Both the position numbers and the translations under genes were made by a program. The notes under the pieces were generated by a model, which ran no database searches, was not told where the DNA came from, and saw only the letters and a list, made by a program, of their open reading frames with translations. Source: Cliona cf. orientalis (lineage: Eukaryota; Porifera; Demospongiae; Clionaida; Clionaidae). Taken from it: a DNA stretch of 64,000 nucleotides. Below, piece by piece: positions 41,393 through 52,257 of the stretch (the stretch's first letter is position 1; each line of letters starts with the position of its first letter). The DNA is taken from contig OZ005700.1 of the NCBI GenBank assembly GCA_963930775.1, positions 1,877,476-1,941,475 of the forward strand. The letters run 5' to 3'.

Positions 41393-44300
41393 ATGGCCCT
41401 GATTGCTTTATTCAAAAGACAGGAAGAAAAGAATAGAGAAGCACAAGGGAAGGTGTGCTGCTCTAGGAATCCCTTCTTTACCGGTATTTATATCATACCC
41501 CTAAAATATTGTTTATACAGGCCCCGGTAATCATCGATGATGAGAACGATGAGGACTTTCAAGGTCCAACTTCTCTATTAAAGGCAAAGAGAAATGTGAG
41601 GGGGGCTGGTGCTTATTCAAAACGAAAGCGAGCCAGAATTCAGGACGATTCAGATGGTATAGACATTATATATAATTAAAACTCCATTTATTTTAGAATG
41701 ACTGGTACCAGTAGCCATATTAAATTCTTATGTTTTTGAACACAGAATCAGAAGAAGATGTCAAAACGTTAAAGAAACCCAAGGCATCTAATAAGAGCAC
41801 ACCACCTAAAAAAGGTGGTGGGGGTGGAGCCAAAAAGCCAAGTACCACGCCCACTAAGAAAGAGACCAAGAAGAAGGAGATCCAATCAATATCTGACTTC
41901 TTCGGTGCAGCTCCAGTCAAGCGGACCACTCGCAGTACCAGGCACGACAAAAGCAGCGAAAAAAGTAAAATCAGCAAACAACCAATTCGGCTTGGTAAGA
42001 GACAGGTGCAGGATGATGGAGGAGGTGGGGGGGAGGTTAGCACTGTCCCCGAGTCACCAACTGAAGCTATCCTCATGGAGTTTGACGATGAGGCTGTGGC
42101 TCTCGCACTCCAGGAAGAGGAGCTAGAGATGCAGAAAGAGAAGGTATATTATAATGCCTAGAATAGTTTGGCATAATCATAATTATTTTATAGGGGTGTG
42201 TGTGCTTTCATTGATACATGTACGCTTGCTTATATCGGTTAGTGCCACAAATTTATTTTAGGAGAAACAAATTCATGATGATGAAGAGTTTAGCAAAACT
42301 CTGTCGGCTCTGGATAGCCCGCCTGTCCCTGGGCGCAGTGGCACCAAGAAGGTCCAACCATCTCCTTCCAGACCTCCAGCTAAAAAGCTGAAGTTGATGA
42401 TGGACAAACTTCCTGTTAGTCGATCTCCATCCAGAACACCTACCAGTACACCCACCAAGGAGAAGCCAACAAGTTAGTAGAGAGAGAGAGGGGGAATATT
42501 GATACTGACACAATCATATTTAATCCAGGAAAGTCTCCTGAGTCCAAGGCTGCTACTAATGCTCCAGGGAAGGCTAGTAAGAAACCTCAACCGACCACCA
42601 GGAGAGGAACAAGGGGAGGAGTCAGGTACTTGGGAGAGGAAGAAGAGCCAACTGAACCGACAGTTGAGAAAAAGAAGGCAAAAACCCCACCTAGTGCATC
42701 TCCAACCAAGCAGGGATCAAAGTCTAGCACGAGGAAATCACCAGTTAAGCAAGGCACCACACCTCCCCCGGGGAAAAGGCAAACCACACCCACTAGCACG
42801 AGAGGGAAGAGCTCAGCCCAGAGTCCTACTAGTACTACTCCTAAAAAGAGCACACCCCAGCCTGCCCCGCCCCCAGCTGCAGCAGCAGCTTCTGGCACCA
42901 CTCCCCCACTGAGCAGGGCACAGAGCTACTTGAGATACAAGAACAGAGGTGGCCCCAGGGCACCAGGATCAAAGGAAATACCCCAAGGTACACGTACATA
43001 TACATATATATTGTAAGTCTATGTGCTATGGTATGTATCCAGAGTTTCATTTAGGATTTTTGTCGAGGGGGGGCAAACGCGACAATTCCAGAGTTAAGGG
43101 GGGGCAAAGACTATAGTATGTTTTTACATCCGTGAAGAATGACATTGTGCTCATTAACTTCATATTATATCCCGTTGCTATGTTGTTGCTATGTGCTATA
43201 TTAGCCATATTGCACTGGTAACTGTGCAATATGAGTAGCCTCAGGTAAATTTACTGTGCAATATTAAATACTGCAGGCCTTAAACAATAAATATGTTGGT
43301 AGCAACAAAAGTAAAACTATCAATGGAGCATCTCGCGAGACTAAATGGAACATATGGCGGGAAAAGTAGCGGGAGATCGCTAGTTCGAAGAGATGGGCGG
43401 AGTCGTCGATCGATCGATCGCGAGTCAACACAGTGTACGCGTATCCAGGCAAGCTTACTGCGTAGGCACGTAGCCTTGCTTTTAGGATAGTCAACAGCTC
43501 GAGCTTCGTTTCCTGGCTTCTGAGCTCGACGTTGCAGTTGGTAGTTCATCGTCAATAGTCGGATGGCTATAGCAAGCTGTGTGGGTTTGACCACACCCCT
43601 CGATCACGAGATGTTCAGAAGTTCGATTGACGTTCGAGAACTGGACTCAGAGAGCGGCTTTGTGTGTCCGTTTTGAGTAAGATAGCCTTGTCTTTTCTTT
43701 CTTTTTCAGTATTCTATGCATATCTATGGTAGCTATGCCTACGGGATATAAACTAGTTATATCACGCGCACTCGGGATGCATGGCATTTATTTCCCTCAA
43801 CCCTCGGGCGCTTTGCGCCCTCGTGCTTCGGTGCAATAAATGCCATACATCCCTCACGCCCGTGATATAACTATTACATATTAGGGGGGTCTGGGGGTAT
43901 GCTCCCCCAGGAAAATTTTTTAATGTTTCAACCTCTGAGACTGTTTCTGGTGGCTTCTGAGCACTCAGATGGGGAATATCTGTCAATAATATCCACTGGT
44001 TCCCCTCTAGCTATTTCAAGTCAAATGTTGCAAGGATGTGGAATGTGTCTCATACCGCGCGTAGCGCGAAGCTTTAGTTAATTTATGGCTTGAAAATGAG
44101 CAAAACTGCCACTTTGGACACTTTCACCGTTTAAATCTTTTACTTGTGCATGTATTGCATGTATGAATGGTAACCACTCTCAAGGGGGGGGGGGGGGGCA
44201 GCCAGCTTCCAAGGGGGGGGGGCGAGTGACCCCTCCCGCCCCCCCCCCCCCCCCCCAAATGAAACCCTGGTATCTATAGGTGTATTTTGTTGGAGTATTG

Positions 44301-47300
44301 ATCATCCAAGTGTATGCATAGTGTAGTGCAATGACAATACCATATATATACATGTAGCTGGTAAATTGGCAATTTTCTCAATCCCCAGGTTTATATTTGT
44401 CAATATCTTCCAATTATTATTTGCAGAGGCCTTTGTGACCCAACTGCTGAATTTATTATTCCACATGTATGTTTCAGGTGCTGAGAACTGCCTTGATGGT
44501 TTGACGTTTGTGATCACTGGGGTGTTGGAGTCGCTGGAGAGAGAGGAAGCTGCTGACATCGTCAAAAAGTACGGTGGCAAGGTGACGACCAACGTCAGCA
44601 GGAAGACCAGCTACATCGTTGTTGGGGAGGAGGCTGGAGAGAGCAAACTGGCAAAGGTACGCTCTATTTTGTAGGCAAATCCATGCCATATGTATGATAT
44701 TATGTAGAAGGAATTTTTCACTTCATTTTTTGGGGAAATAACCATAATTATAGCTATCAAATGCCGATAATTACAATGTCATGTATTATGACAAGTTGTT
44801 GATCATGGTTAAAAATTGAATTCCTGTGTGTGTACAATGTAAGATCATGTACATAATGAAATTTCAACAAATCACGGTCTTTATACAGCTACTATTCCTG
44901 GTTTCAATGTGTACCTCACATAACAGTGGTCCAAGAAAGATAAATGTACTATCCTTTTATGTTAACTATTATTTTTTATTATGATGACGATGACCAGAAT
45001 TGTGTTCTCCTCATACTAGGCCAAGCAAGCGGGAACTAAACAGATTGATGAGGATGGTCTACTGGACTTGATCCGTACTCTCCCTACTCCCGGCAAAACA
45101 GCCGGGAAAAAGACAACGCCTGCAGCTGCTAGTAAAAAGACAAAGGCCAAATCCAAGAGCAAGTCACCAGCACCATCTGGTCCTGCAAAACCATCGTCTG
45201 TAAAATCACATGATCCACAGCCAGCCACGCCCACTTCAAGTCGCCTGACCTCAACTAAATCATTCTATGGAAGTGCACCATCAACCTCTCCTTCAGTACC
45301 CAAACCTAGTTTAGGTAAATGTAATGGCCAACTTCTCTGCTTTGCAAGAATATAATATTTATATAATTGAAAAGTATCTCTGTCTACACTATGTTTTTTG
45401 ACCCCTTGCAGAACCCCAGAATTTGCTCTGGGTAGACAAGTATCGACCTCGCTCAACTAAGAACGTTATTGGACAGCAGGGAGACAGGAGCAATGCCAAG
45501 AAGCTGGCCCATTGGCTGCAGAATTGGGACAGAAACCATCAAAGGGGCGGAGAAAAGGGTGGAGCCAAGAGGCCCTTGCCGTGGGGAGGAGGGGGTGGAG
45601 GCAGGGATGATGGGTCGTCGTTCAAAGCTGCCCTGCTGTCTGGACCACCAGGGATTGGAAAAACAACCACTGCTACGCTAGTCTGTGAGGTATGGGGTGA
45701 CACACAATCATAAGTAGTACATGTACAATGTCACATGTGTCATGTCAGTTGGATTCTATCATCTCTCTCTCTCTCTCTCACTCTCTCTCTCTCTCACACA
45801 CACATCCTGCTATTCGTGCTACTCAGGAGAATGGTTACTCTTACGTTGAGATGAATGCCAGCTCGACTCGTAACAAGCGTACCCTCCATCAGGAGGTCGC
45901 CAGTCAACTCAGCTGCCTCTCCCTCGGTGCCCTCATCAAAGAGGGTGTGTCTGGTGGGCGGAGACATGCTCTCATAATGGACGAGGTGGATGGGATGGCT
46001 GGGAACGAGGACAGGGGAGGAATGCAGGTGGGGCTCTAATTTCTACATTCACACTATATGGCTACCTTTTACCAGTATAGCTGGTAGTGCTTAGCTCTTA
46101 CATAATTCTCTCTCTTCTTTTCCTCTTTCAGGAGCTAATCCAGATGATCAAGACGACCAAAATACCCATCATCTGCATATGCAATGACCGTCAAAGCATG
46201 AAGATTCGCTCCCTGGCCAGCCACTGCTATGACTTGCGATTCCAGCGTCCCAAGGTGGACCAGATCAAGGGAGCCATGATGTCTGTCTGCTTCAAGGAGG
46301 GGCTGAAGGTCGATCCTCAGGCGTTGAGGGAAATGATTATCGCCTCGGGGCAGGACGTGAGACAGGTGATGCACAACCTCTCACTCTGGAGTGCCACGAA
46401 TAAGCAGATGAACACGGAAGAAGTTCAAAAGGCAGCTATGAATGCCAAGAAGAATTCTAAAATGGTGACTAATCTCTTTTTCTCTTTCTCCCACTTCCTC
46501 TCTGTCTCTATCTTTATCTCTTTCCCTTTCCCCCTCCATCTCTTTCTCCCTCTTGTCATTTCTTGTTCTCTTTCTCCCTCTTATCATTTCTCGTTTTTGC
46601 AGAGTCCATTTGATGTGATCCGGACAGTGTTCTGTCCAATGGAGGGGGAGAGGGAGTTTACACTCAATGAAAAATCTGACCTCTTCTTTCATGACTACTC
46701 TCTCTCCAGCCTCTTTGTGCAGGAGAACTACATCAACGCCAGACCACATGCAACCAGGTATTTAGAATTTTACGCATTGACGATCATTTCCATATGAACC
46801 CGAAATTTGGTAATGGTGGTCGTATCAGGAAATAATCATCGAAACAAAACGTTGATTTTGTATACTATAATCTTCTTCAGGGGCAATGCAGTGGCCACAC
46901 TGAGGTGTGTGGCAAAGGCAGCAGACTCACTCTGTGATGGAGACCTAGTGGAGAAAAAGATCAGATCTTCTCAAAACTGGGGACTCCTCCCATTACAGGT
47001 ATAATTAAATGTGTATAAATATAGAATCTGAAAATGTGCATGTATAACTGATGGCTTTCTTTGCGTGCCATTTAAACATTGCTAGTCGTTCTACTCGAGT
47101 GTTATTCCTGGTGAGCACATGAAGGGGTTTCTTGGTCGGCCGGAGTTCCCCCAGTGGTTGGGACAAAACTCAAAGCGATCGAAGTTCGACAGGAATTTGC
47201 AGGAAATACAGAGACACACAAGACTAGCGTGAGTCTTCCCGTTTGCCCATTTTTTGTACTGAGTTGTATCATTACTATTGATGGAATCCCATTTTTGTCC

Positions 47301-48253
47301 ATGAATTCAGGATAATAATATTATAGAATGTATGTATCGTGGTCTTATCCATGAAACTGTATTTTGTTGCCAAGTAAATATTTTCCTTTTGTCCAGTACG
47401 TCTTGCAGTAAGCTGGAGTTTGGCCTGGACTACCTCCACCATCTCAGAGCAAGGCTCACCCAACCACTCATTGCAAGGGTAAGAAATTACATATGTCATT
47501 GTATGGCTTATAATAATATTCTCTGTTTGGTATTGCCAACACTCACACATACATGTACTCACAAGGGTCTGGACGGAGTAGCAGACGTAGTTTCATCAAT
47601 GGAGCACTACGACCTCATGAGAAGTGACTGGGACCTGGTGTCTGAGATGGGCCAATTCAAAGGGAAGCCTGACCATGCTGCTCAGATACCCTCAAAGGTA
47701 TCAACTTAACCAATAAGTATTTCCCTTGGCCAATTGAGAACCCTTGTGTATCTTAGCCAGGTTCTCCCATTGTGAGAATTGAAGCTTGTGTTCATAAGAA
47801 AATTTGGCTTGAGAGTAGCAGTATGTATCCCTCTGGTTGATCCTTTTCTTTTAGATCACATGATCATACGGGACAGTCATGTGACCACCCCTCCATAATA
47901 ATAATATTATTATGATATTGTATATAATTTTTATGTAGGTGAAGGCAGCCTTCACTCGTTCCTTCAACAAGGATGGTCACATGTTACACTACAGTGTGGC
48001 CTCAGTGTCCAAAAAGGCAGCACGACGCTCCACGGTTGATTCCCAGTCCGACTATGCCTACAGTGATATGGAGAATGAGGGTGCAGTGGAACCGGAACTG
48101 GACTCAGAGAGTGATGAGGAACTGTCTTCCAACCCTGCAATCAAGGTTCGTAAAGGTTCCGAGTCTTCACAGAATGGCACCAGCAGTAAGAAGGGGAAAC
48201 AGAAGATGGGCAGTCAGAGAAATGGGACCAAGAAGAAAAGAACGAAATCCTAA
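41393..48253 (+). CDS. RFC1: Replication factor C subunit 1 (intact copy)
   Basis: Sixteen exons with clean GT-AG borders: 41393-41452, 41521-41656, 41746-42143, 42262-42473, 42529-42987, 44478-44656, 45020-45314, 45412-45689, 45827-46027, 46132-46464, 46603-46757, 46881-46998, 47086-47228, 47397-47478, 47566-47697 and 47939-48253. RFC1 is the large subunit of the clamp loader that puts PCNA on DNA in the nucleus. Seen here are a basic, low-complexity N-terminus with a PCNA-box-like DFFGAAPVKR, a BRCT domain (LDGLTFVITG to YIVVGEE) and an AAA+ module with Walker A GPPGIGKTT and Walker B ALIMDEVDGM. A sensor segment (IICICNDR) and the RFC1-specific C-terminal domain (ending SYYDLRF-type and DLMRSDWDLV helices) follow, with a basic tail KKKRTKS. 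An AATAAA at 48303 follows the stop by 50 bp. The intron at 42988-44477 carries an insertion of about 1.2 kb that copy A lacks. Confidence 0.95.
43754..43873. repeat. Inverted-repeat element nested in the hAT-like insert
   Basis: The arms begin TAGTTATATCACG and contain GGCATTTATT / AATAAATGCC. They pair over about 40 bp with mismatches around a GCGCTTTGCGC-rich centre. Confidence 0.7.
44180..44258. repeat. G-run and C-run pair
   Basis: Two G-runs of 10 or more and one C-run of about 20 close to the right end of the hAT-like insert. They can pair or form quadruplexes. Lengths are likely uncertain. Confidence 0.75.
46465..46602 (+). repeat. Polypyrimidine intron of RFC1
   Basis: This 138-bp intron is almost wholly C and T (TCTCTTTCTCCC words). 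It ends in a normal acceptor (TTTTTGCAG). Confidence 0.85.
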
Positions 48254-48302
48254 AAGATTTTGCTTTGTAAAACAACTTCACTTTGCAGAATTTGTACATT
48301 AT

Positions 48303-48308
48303 AATAAA
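48303..48308 (+). promoter_or_regulatory. Polyadenylation signal AATAAA for RFC1
   Basis: A canonical hexamer 50 bp after the RFC1 stop codon. The decayed copy A lacks an exact AATAAA at this place. Confidence 0.7.
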
Positions 48309-48695
48309 GCTTCCTCCCTTTGAACCACGGCCAGTGATCCATTCTTTCTATGCTCACGATAATAATGTAGGTCATACTTTCTATACCAGTATATATACGT
48401 AATAATATTATTATACTATCGCTTATCCATGCAGCTGCTTCATTATTAATCACTGTCTAAAAAAAATTACTTTTCAGAAATTCTTCCTTGCAACACAAAA
48501 TTGTCAACAATAATATTATTGTGTGCATCTTTATAATAACGGCATTAACAAAAAATCTGCATAAAAAAGTAATAATATACAACACCTTTTATCTAAGTTA
48601 ACGCTGTGTGCAGCAGAGGGATAACAATATCACCAAACCATAATTATGGCAGCTGTCTTTTTTTGGTGACCGTGAGTATATATAGTAGGTGTGGC
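48309..48695. other. Convergent 3' spacer between RFC1 and D52-like gene
   Basis: AT-rich, with several ATAATATTATT words. It probably holds the 3' untranslated parts of both genes. No other feature. Confidence 0.5.
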
Positions 48696-50790
48696 TTATT
48701 CATTCTTGGGCGGTGCAGGGTCGTCAGGGACGACAGTCTCACCAGTGGTGGGCTTGTTGTCCATTGGCACTCCACCGTCAGGCTGGTCTGTCGATGACCA
48801 CACCCTCTCCTGGAATGATGGGAAACAAGCAATGAGTGGCAATACAGCACCCACTCCCCCCACAAGACCAATATCTCAAACCAACAGCTAGTGCCATCAA
48901 ACAGGCAAGATCTGTACTATAGTGTATGTACATACCTTGAAAGCGTGAGCAGCAGAGCTGATCTTAGTGCCAGCTGCAGCACCCGTGTCCTTGATGACCG
49001 TTCCCGCTCTCTTCAGGCCACTCGATGTCTTCTCACCAATGTTCTTCACCGTCTCGCTTTCCCTGTGTGCATATGTGCACGATAATAATAATATTGCATG
49101 TTATGCATGTGCCTACTCACTGTCAAATTGCCCACTACACGTATCCCAAACTACAGTGATATCATCAATATAATAATGCAGCTTGCTATAATACTGTGTT
49201 ATGTAGAATAGTAGGGGAGTAGTCATGTGCACCCACACAACTGTCGAATTAATCTACTATGCCACAATCTAAGCTGTAGTAGTATCATCTTACAGCATAC
49301 TCACTTGACGGCAGTGAACTTCTCCTGTGCTTTCGTGCCAGCATCACTCAGGGCAGTCTTCGTCTTCTGATAACTGAAACAGAAAAAGAAACAGGATAAG
49401 TTATAAGAAGCATGTAGCAGACGGCATAAGAGGGAGAGAGATCTCACGTTTGAGACTCCTCCATTCTGTTCTTCCATCCAGTCAGTTTATCATCAATCTT
49501 GCGGTACCTGAACATGAAAATGTACACCTCCTGAAGTCGATAGTAAACACTCGTGCACGCAACGTGCATGTATACCTATAGCTAGCTATCAACAGTCTTA
49601 TCATGTGACCCGATATTGTCATCCCTGGTCCCAAGCTTTACAAATTAATGCATTTGTCGGTCATAGAAGCTACACATGTGGTATAATATGGAAACAGCTC
49701 ACGTTTCAGATTCCTGAACATCTTTAAACTTCTGCTCGACGACCTTGAACCCGTGAGCCATGCTCTGTTTGAACTCAGTGAAGGCTGTGATTCCCAGCTG
49801 CTTCTTGATCTCGGCAAGCTCCTCTTCTTTCTCGTGGAGCTTCTGGCGCAGCTGCTGGATCTCATCTTGAAGCTGAAAACCAAAACAAGTTGCAAAAAGT
49901 CTCATTTGTTGTTTTATGACTCCTGAAGAACCATACGTTTAGAGTGACACCCTAGCATACACCAATCACAGATATAGGAGAACTATTGCCTAGGTACACA
50001 CTTATAAAAATTAATGTTTTTGAACCACGCAATAGGCCGAGTCACCTATGTGCTTAGGATGGAGAACTAGGGGCCCCATTTTTAACCTGTTCAGCTTTTG
50101 AAGTCAGTCTTTCTTGCTCCATCTCATCTTGAGTAGGCTCTAGCTGAATGTCGGATTTCTCCTCCGCAGGTGGTGCAGAAAACTCCTCCTTCTTCTCAGC
50201 AGCATCAGACGTGGGGGGCACATCTATGGGTAAAGGGCAAAGGTCATGTCATATTATGTGCACACACACCATGAGGAGTTATGGCAGAGTAATGTATCAG
50301 TTTGGGGAAGATACAGAGGAAGATGGTAGGATTATTGCAAACAAACGTGAGCACGTGAGCATGCATGCCCATGTATGTGTATCAGCATCCTGATCTAGTG
50401 GGTGGTACAACACAACAAAGAAAAGGGGGAACACCGCACAGTATTATTATGGCCCTGAATGGATGCATTGCACAATATAGGTAGCTACAATACTATTGAT
50501 AGTTATGCAATAGGACAGATGGCTCTAGTTGTTTCTCAAACGGTTTAAAATTGCAATTTAACAATAATAATGGTATTCTCCATATAAATAGGCAGCTACC
50601 ATACATAATTTTGCACTATTTTATTCTTCAGAACAAGTACTCATACAGGACCACTTTCTCCTAGTATTATTAGAAGAAATCTCAGTCATAAATATATAAT
50701 AAATCTACCCTACCTTCCCCTCCTTGGCCCTGGAAACACACTTCACAGAGGCTCACCTGAAGTGGTAATCTCTGTCTCCTCAGAATTCAT
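48696..50790 (-). CDS. Tumor protein D52-like protein (TPD52 family)
   Basis: Seven exons: 50790-50757 (MNSEETEITTSG), 50223-50087, 49872-49703, 49507-49448, 49373-49305, 49062-48936 and 48809-48696. The protein is acidic at its start. It then has a coiled coil (LRQKLHEKEEELAEIKKQLG) leading into the family block ITAFTEFKQSMAHGFKVVEQ, then ALSDAGTKAQEKFTAVK and TSSGLKRAGTVIKDTG. It ends DDPAPPKNE. D52 proteins are small cytosolic coiled-coil proteins of metazoans that form homo- and heteromers and act in vesicle traffic. The length (about 200 aa) fits the family. It starts head to head with SF3B6. A degenerate copy of its last exon lies at 27065-27235. Confidence 0.88.
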
Positions 50791-51027
50791 CTTTGAACAG
50801 TTGCCAATCAGCCAGTGACTGTCTATATCAGTGACGAATAATACTCACGCACGCAGTAGATTTTCTGCCGACCGCTACACCTGCAGATAACTTTTTATGC
50901 CACCCCAATCTGCAAGCTTTGCGCTATTAAAATTTGCGCCTTTGACCTGTACAGTTCTGGTCATGTGGCGTGCATGTGACATGCCTATGACGTCATTGAG
51001 TAAATTTCACGAGGTTGGACGTACAAA
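50791..51027. promoter_or_regulatory. Bidirectional promoter D52-like / SF3B6 with CRE
   Basis: A 237-bp gap between divergent start codons. A perfect cAMP-response-element palindrome TGACGTCA lies at 50988-50995, 33 bp before the SF3B6 start. CAAAATGGCG at the SF3B6 start resembles a YY1 site over the start codon. Both features are common in housekeeping promoters. Confidence 0.6.
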
Positions 51028-52104
51028 ATGGCGTTGGCAGCAGCTGCCATGAAGAGGGCAAATGTGAATTATCTCGCTAGTTTGATAATTAAATTTGAGT
51101 AAATTACTTCAGAGTACCAGTATGGATCAGTTTTAACGAACTTTCCCTGATAAATTTTTAGTTTTTAGTCTGTCAGAGCATAGATGGTCACAGTATCAAT
51201 CGGGAAATATATAATCTATGGGCAAATTTATTGTGTTCTTATTTTTACATCATAAAGTTTATTGTTCATTAACTGCAGGTCCGTTTGCCCCCAGAAGTGA
51301 ATAGAATATTATACGTAAGGTAGGTTCCAGCATAACTTTGTTGTTGACAGGTTTAATATAAACTTGATGACTCGCTTCCACAGGAACCTCCCCTTTGAGA
51401 TCACCACAGAGGAGATGTATGACATCTTTGGCAAGTTTGGAGCCATTCGACAAATCAGACTGTAAGTGTGTATCTTTAGCTCATCACCTCATGTGACCAT
51501 GACTGTTGACATTCTATATCACAAGACTGGAACCATTTCAACTAAAAGTGATGACTTGCTCATTTCTATAATATCCCCCCCCCCCCCTCTCTCTCCATAC
51601 AGTGGTTGTGCAGCCAACACTCGCGGCACTGCCTTTGTTGTCTACGAGGACATCTTTGATGCCAAGAATGCGTGTGAGCATCTGTCTGGCTTCAACGTCT
51701 GCAACAGATACCTGGTCGTGCTCTACTACCAGCCTCACAAGGTGAGTCGGCAAAGACAGTTACAAATCTTCGTTGAATTACAGCACGGTTGTAGTTTTGC
51801 TCACTATCACATGACAATTATTGCATGTATAATAACAGTCGTACGTGAGGGCCTATGATGAAGCTAAATCCAACTCTAAACACCAATCTATGTAGAAAAA
51901 CAGAGCTAATTCTGAGGCCCAAGTATTTCACCCACAGTGCATGCATTCCCATTGGTGTTTATCTGTATTATACAACTAGCATAATCGCTTTGCATTGCTT
52001 CGTACCATTTGCAGGCTTATAAGAAGATGAACAAGGACCTCAAGAAGGAGCAGATTGAGATACTCAAGACGAAGTACGGCATTGACCTAGACAAGGACAA
52101 GTAG
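51028..52104 (+). CDS. SF3B6: Splicing factor 3B subunit 6 (p14)
   Basis: Five exons: 51028-51063, 51279-51319, 51384-51461, 51603-51741 and 52015-52104. The protein of about 127 aa has MKRAN, then [20 protein letters not shown]. This is the family's N-terminus and RNP2 (ILYVRN). RNP1-like GTAFVVYED, the conserved [20 protein letters not shown] stretch and a Lys-rich C-terminus ([10 protein letters not shown]) follow. SF3B6 is the SF3b subunit of the U2 snRNP that touches the branch-point adenosine, in the nucleus. Length and motifs match the family. It converges with MARS2 (stops 154 bp apart). Confidence 0.95.
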
Positions 52105-52257
52105 CTATATATCTCACTGCTTCACTCGCTTCTGTTCACTTCTCTCATGAATCTCACTCTGATTCTCTCTTGTTTTGTGTTGTACACTACTTTTTTTTTG
52201 CACATTCTGTAATAACAATGACATCACTATCATCTGACGTATAATTATTATTAAATT

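Larger units (their letters stand above)
43040..44269. mobile_element. hAT-like inverted-repeat element in RFC1 intron 5
   Basis: The ends CAGAGTTTCATTTAGG and CAAATGAAACCCTG are inverted and near-matching. The flanks GTATGTAT (43031) and GTATCTAT (44270) look like an imperfect 8-bp duplication. Copy A has no insert at this place. G/C homopolymer runs are next to both ends. Inside, an inverted repeat (43754-43873) may be another nested MITE. No transposase is seen. Confidence 0.6.

Noticed and set aside
51177-51218. Third CATAGAT...ATCTATG insert in SF3B6 intron 1
   Set aside because: Only the outer 7 bp are inverted, the interior is not palindromic, and the flanks (GTCAGAG, GGCAAAT) do not make a convincing duplication.
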